A stretch of DNA of 64,000 bases from Chrysopilus asiliformis. Its lineage: Eukaryota; Arthropoda; Insecta; Diptera; Rhagionidae. The DNA lies in the NCBI GenBank assembly GCA_964034945.1, contig OZ035961.1, positions 46,612,184 through 46,676,183 of the forward strand, read 5' to 3'. Below are positions 62,612 through 64,000 of the stretch, one piece after another. Position numbers and translations under genes: made by a program. The first letter of the stretch is position 1. The number at the start of each line of letters is the position of its first letter. The notes under the pieces are model-generated. The model saw only the letters and a program-made list of their open reading frames with translations, was not told the DNA's origin and searched no databases.

Positions 62612-62629
62612 TGCCCGTTGGGCGCCATT
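62611..62629 (-). promoter_or_regulatory. Primer-binding site, tRNA-Lys type (minus)
   Basis: On the minus strand ATATAACA is followed by ATGGCGCCCAACGGGCACC. TGGCGCCCAAC is the tRNA-Lys-type primer site known from gypsy/Osvaldo-like elements. The LTR would end at 62630. Confidence 0.6.
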
Positions 62630-62649
62630 GTTATATGGGGGGGTTTCTT

Positions 62650-63340
62650 TTATTTTCCTACAGGTGTGCCAAGCACGAAGTGGGGTGGCCAGGGGAGCTC
62701 GTGCACCTCGGGTACTAACGGGTCTTGGAACGGGGCGTTAGATCCGTCCAGATAGCCGCCATTCCCCCTTGTAACGAAGGAACTGTCAGTGACCTGGCTT
62801 GGCTGTCTCTCGGGGTGGGAGTAAGGTCCACTCACGAGAAAAGAACTGTCATTGGCTTGGCTTGGCCGTCTCTCGGGGTGGGAGTAAGGTCCACTCACGA
62901 GAATTCCACTAGCCCCAGCCATGTCAAGTTGTCTTGGTTGGTCGTAGCCCAGGAGCTCGTGAGGGGTCTGAGGTCCTGCCGCGAGTTCCTGCACATGTCT
63001 TTTCAAACCGGCTGACGGTCTTAACGGGTCCTGGCTTTGGAAGTCGGGGTGGCGATAAGGTTCACTACCAACTCTTCCACCAATTAAGGACCGGTTATAT
63101 TGTCTGGGCTGATCCAAATCTTGAGACTCGGGAGGGGCGTAAGATCCTGCCACGAGTTCATGCGTCACTCTCTGGCCTGTTACTATGGACCTATAGGAAC
63201 GTCTATGAGCGTGAACAAGTTGACGCTCCGCGCGACGGCATAACTCCCTAAAACAGTCTAAATCAGATATCGAAGATGAGAATATCATTTGCGCGATCGT
63301 TGGGTTGACACCCCTTCGAAGGAAAATAAAAATAAAAAAA
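62650..63340 (-). CDS. Minus-strand Gag-like ORF with Pro-rich repeats
   Basis: The frame opens after the LINE insertion and reads NPTIAQMIFSSSISDLDCFR and ELCRRAERQLVHAHR, similar to the end of a Ty3 Gag core. A Pro/Gln/Ser-rich part follows with internal repeats: LVSGPYSHPERRPSQ twice, DQPRQ twice and ELVAGSYAPPES / ELAAGPQTPHEL. It ends PVGK at 62650, 20 bp before the presumed LTR end, so part of it may lie in an LTR and be only formally open. DNA repeats of 58 bp (62795-62900) underlie the protein repeats. No pol follows. Confidence 0.45.
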
Positions 63341-63348
63341 ATGATCTT

Positions 63349-63349
<1 letters not shown>

Positions 63350-63381
<32 letters not shown>

Positions 63382-64000
63382 TAAACACTTCAATAGCTTA
63401 CAATTCATATGGAACCACAAAAGCTATGTTTTAAATTGGGAAAACTTCAAAAATTTAGAGAAAAAATAAAAATAGTACTTTATAAATTAATAGAATTTAG
63501 AAGCAGTATGAAATTAAGAAAAAATTAAATTAAATATTAAAGAAAATTTAAGAATTGGAAATAATAAGAATATTTTAGGGCTAAGGACTAGGCTAAAAGA
63601 TAGAAAGAGAAAAAGAATATATATATTAAGTTATACTATGGATTAGTTGCATTTATGGCAAGACTGAGGTATTATTGATTATTCTCATTATCTGTTTTTT
63701 AAGAGGCATTTGTTCAACACTAAAGAGATCAATGTCCATGAATATTTTATTGTGTCTATCTTGAGATCTCATTATTGGTGATTTAAATAAAAGATTTGTG
63801 CGATGTATTGGAATTCGGAAAGTCTGTCCTAAACCTTGTCTTATGGGCCTTGCATTGACTTGCAGGTTAATTCTTTGCAATAATTCTGAAACTTCAACTT
63901 TACATGTAATAACATTATAAAGGAAAACCTCATCCAACATGCACCTTCTTTGCCACAATGAGACCATGTTTAAAGTTTCAAGTCTATGTGGATATTCAGC
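63350..64000 (-). mobile_element. LINE 3' end, runs off the window
   Basis: A 30-base T run (63350-63379) is the poly(A) tail of a minus-strand element. About 270 bp of AT-rich 3' UTR (63380-63652) precede it, and the C-terminus of ORF2 lies at 63653-64000. It inserted into the minus-strand Gag-like ORF. Confidence 0.75.
63653..64000 (-). CDS. LINE ORF2 C-terminus (partial)
   Basis: The frame is open to the window edge. It reads YPHRLETLNMVSLWQRRCML, then DEVFLYNVITCKVEVSELLQ, NLQVNARPIR and a final IDLFSVEQMPLKKQI. The R-L-x-x-L-x-x-x-S-L-x-x-R-R-x-x-x-D pattern followed by RTN..SPI-R is the familiar end of jockey/CR1-group reverse transcriptase proteins. The RT itself lies to the right of the window. 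No stop before the terminal TGA/TAA. Confidence 0.7.
   Translation of the reverse strand, partial: AEYPHRLETLNMVSLWQRRCMLDEVFLYNVITCKVEVSELLQRINLQVNARPIRQGLGQTFRIPIHRTNLLFKSPIMRSQDRHNKIFMDIDLFSVEQMPLKKQIMRIINNTSVLP

Overview
The window is an insect (certainly arthropod) genomic segment that I read as almost entirely transposable-element DNA. The reasons are BEL/Pao and Ty3 elements, errantiviruses with the TGGCGCAGTCGG (tRNA-Ser type) primer site, a THAP/P-type transposase, a DD41D mariner, an EnSpm/CACTA-type element with a DUF4806 side gene, a Polinton-type DNA polymerase, spliced AT-rich introns and TATA/TCAGT promoters. A fly-like (dipteran) host is plausible but not proven. I found no convincing single-copy host gene, tRNA, rRNA or CRISPR array.

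Layout. 1-3225: palindromic AT repeats, a 1.2-kb element with 125-bp inverted ends, a SINE-like insertion with a 27-bp target duplication, and a ~122-bp satellite. 3226-4074: FLYWCH/MULE transposase remnant. 4078-7138: errantivirus with gag and env but no pol. 7139-10352 and 18116-18211: P-like transposase split by an intact 7.76-kb BEL element (10353-18110, 803-bp LTRs, ATGAT duplication). 18256-19845: DNA element with 28-bp inverted ends and a PHD-finger relic. 19859-22180: minus-strand LINE with an open 722-codon RT. 22546-23426: SAP-gag Ty3 relic. 23427-29883: copia gag split by a second errantivirus (23690-29241, CGCG duplication) that carries an unidentified gene with its own core promoter. 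29884-35177: MITEs, an inverted pair of copia-type LTR segments and a Ty3 gag.

35178-49344 is a second BEL element (360-bp LTRs, TGTGT duplication) that was itself invaded: inside it lie an EnSpm/CACTA-type unit (about 38743-47737), inside that a long-inverted-repeat mariner derivative (41855-44484), and inside that an open DD41D mariner (42566-43866). Removing the mariner derivative plus one TA rejoins exon 3 of a four-exon DUF4806 gene in frame. 49345-50235: Ty3 protease relic. 50236-56608: MADF-like exon, Polinton-type DNA polymerase B with a nested MITE, and a Polinton-associated small protein. 56609-60998: Ty3/gypsy element (LTR end, gag, protease, RT). 61040-63340: minus-strand LTR element with a tRNA-Lys-type primer site. 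63350-64000: 3' end of a minus-strand LINE running off the window.

The elements do not cooperate as one pathway. The window is a stratified graveyard in which exact target duplications give a relative order of insertion. The most informative points are the exact in-frame joins across three insertions, the unidentified promoter-bearing gene at 26880-27379, the two-gene EnSpm unit, and D-to-N changes in the catalytic RT motif of three separate retroelements.
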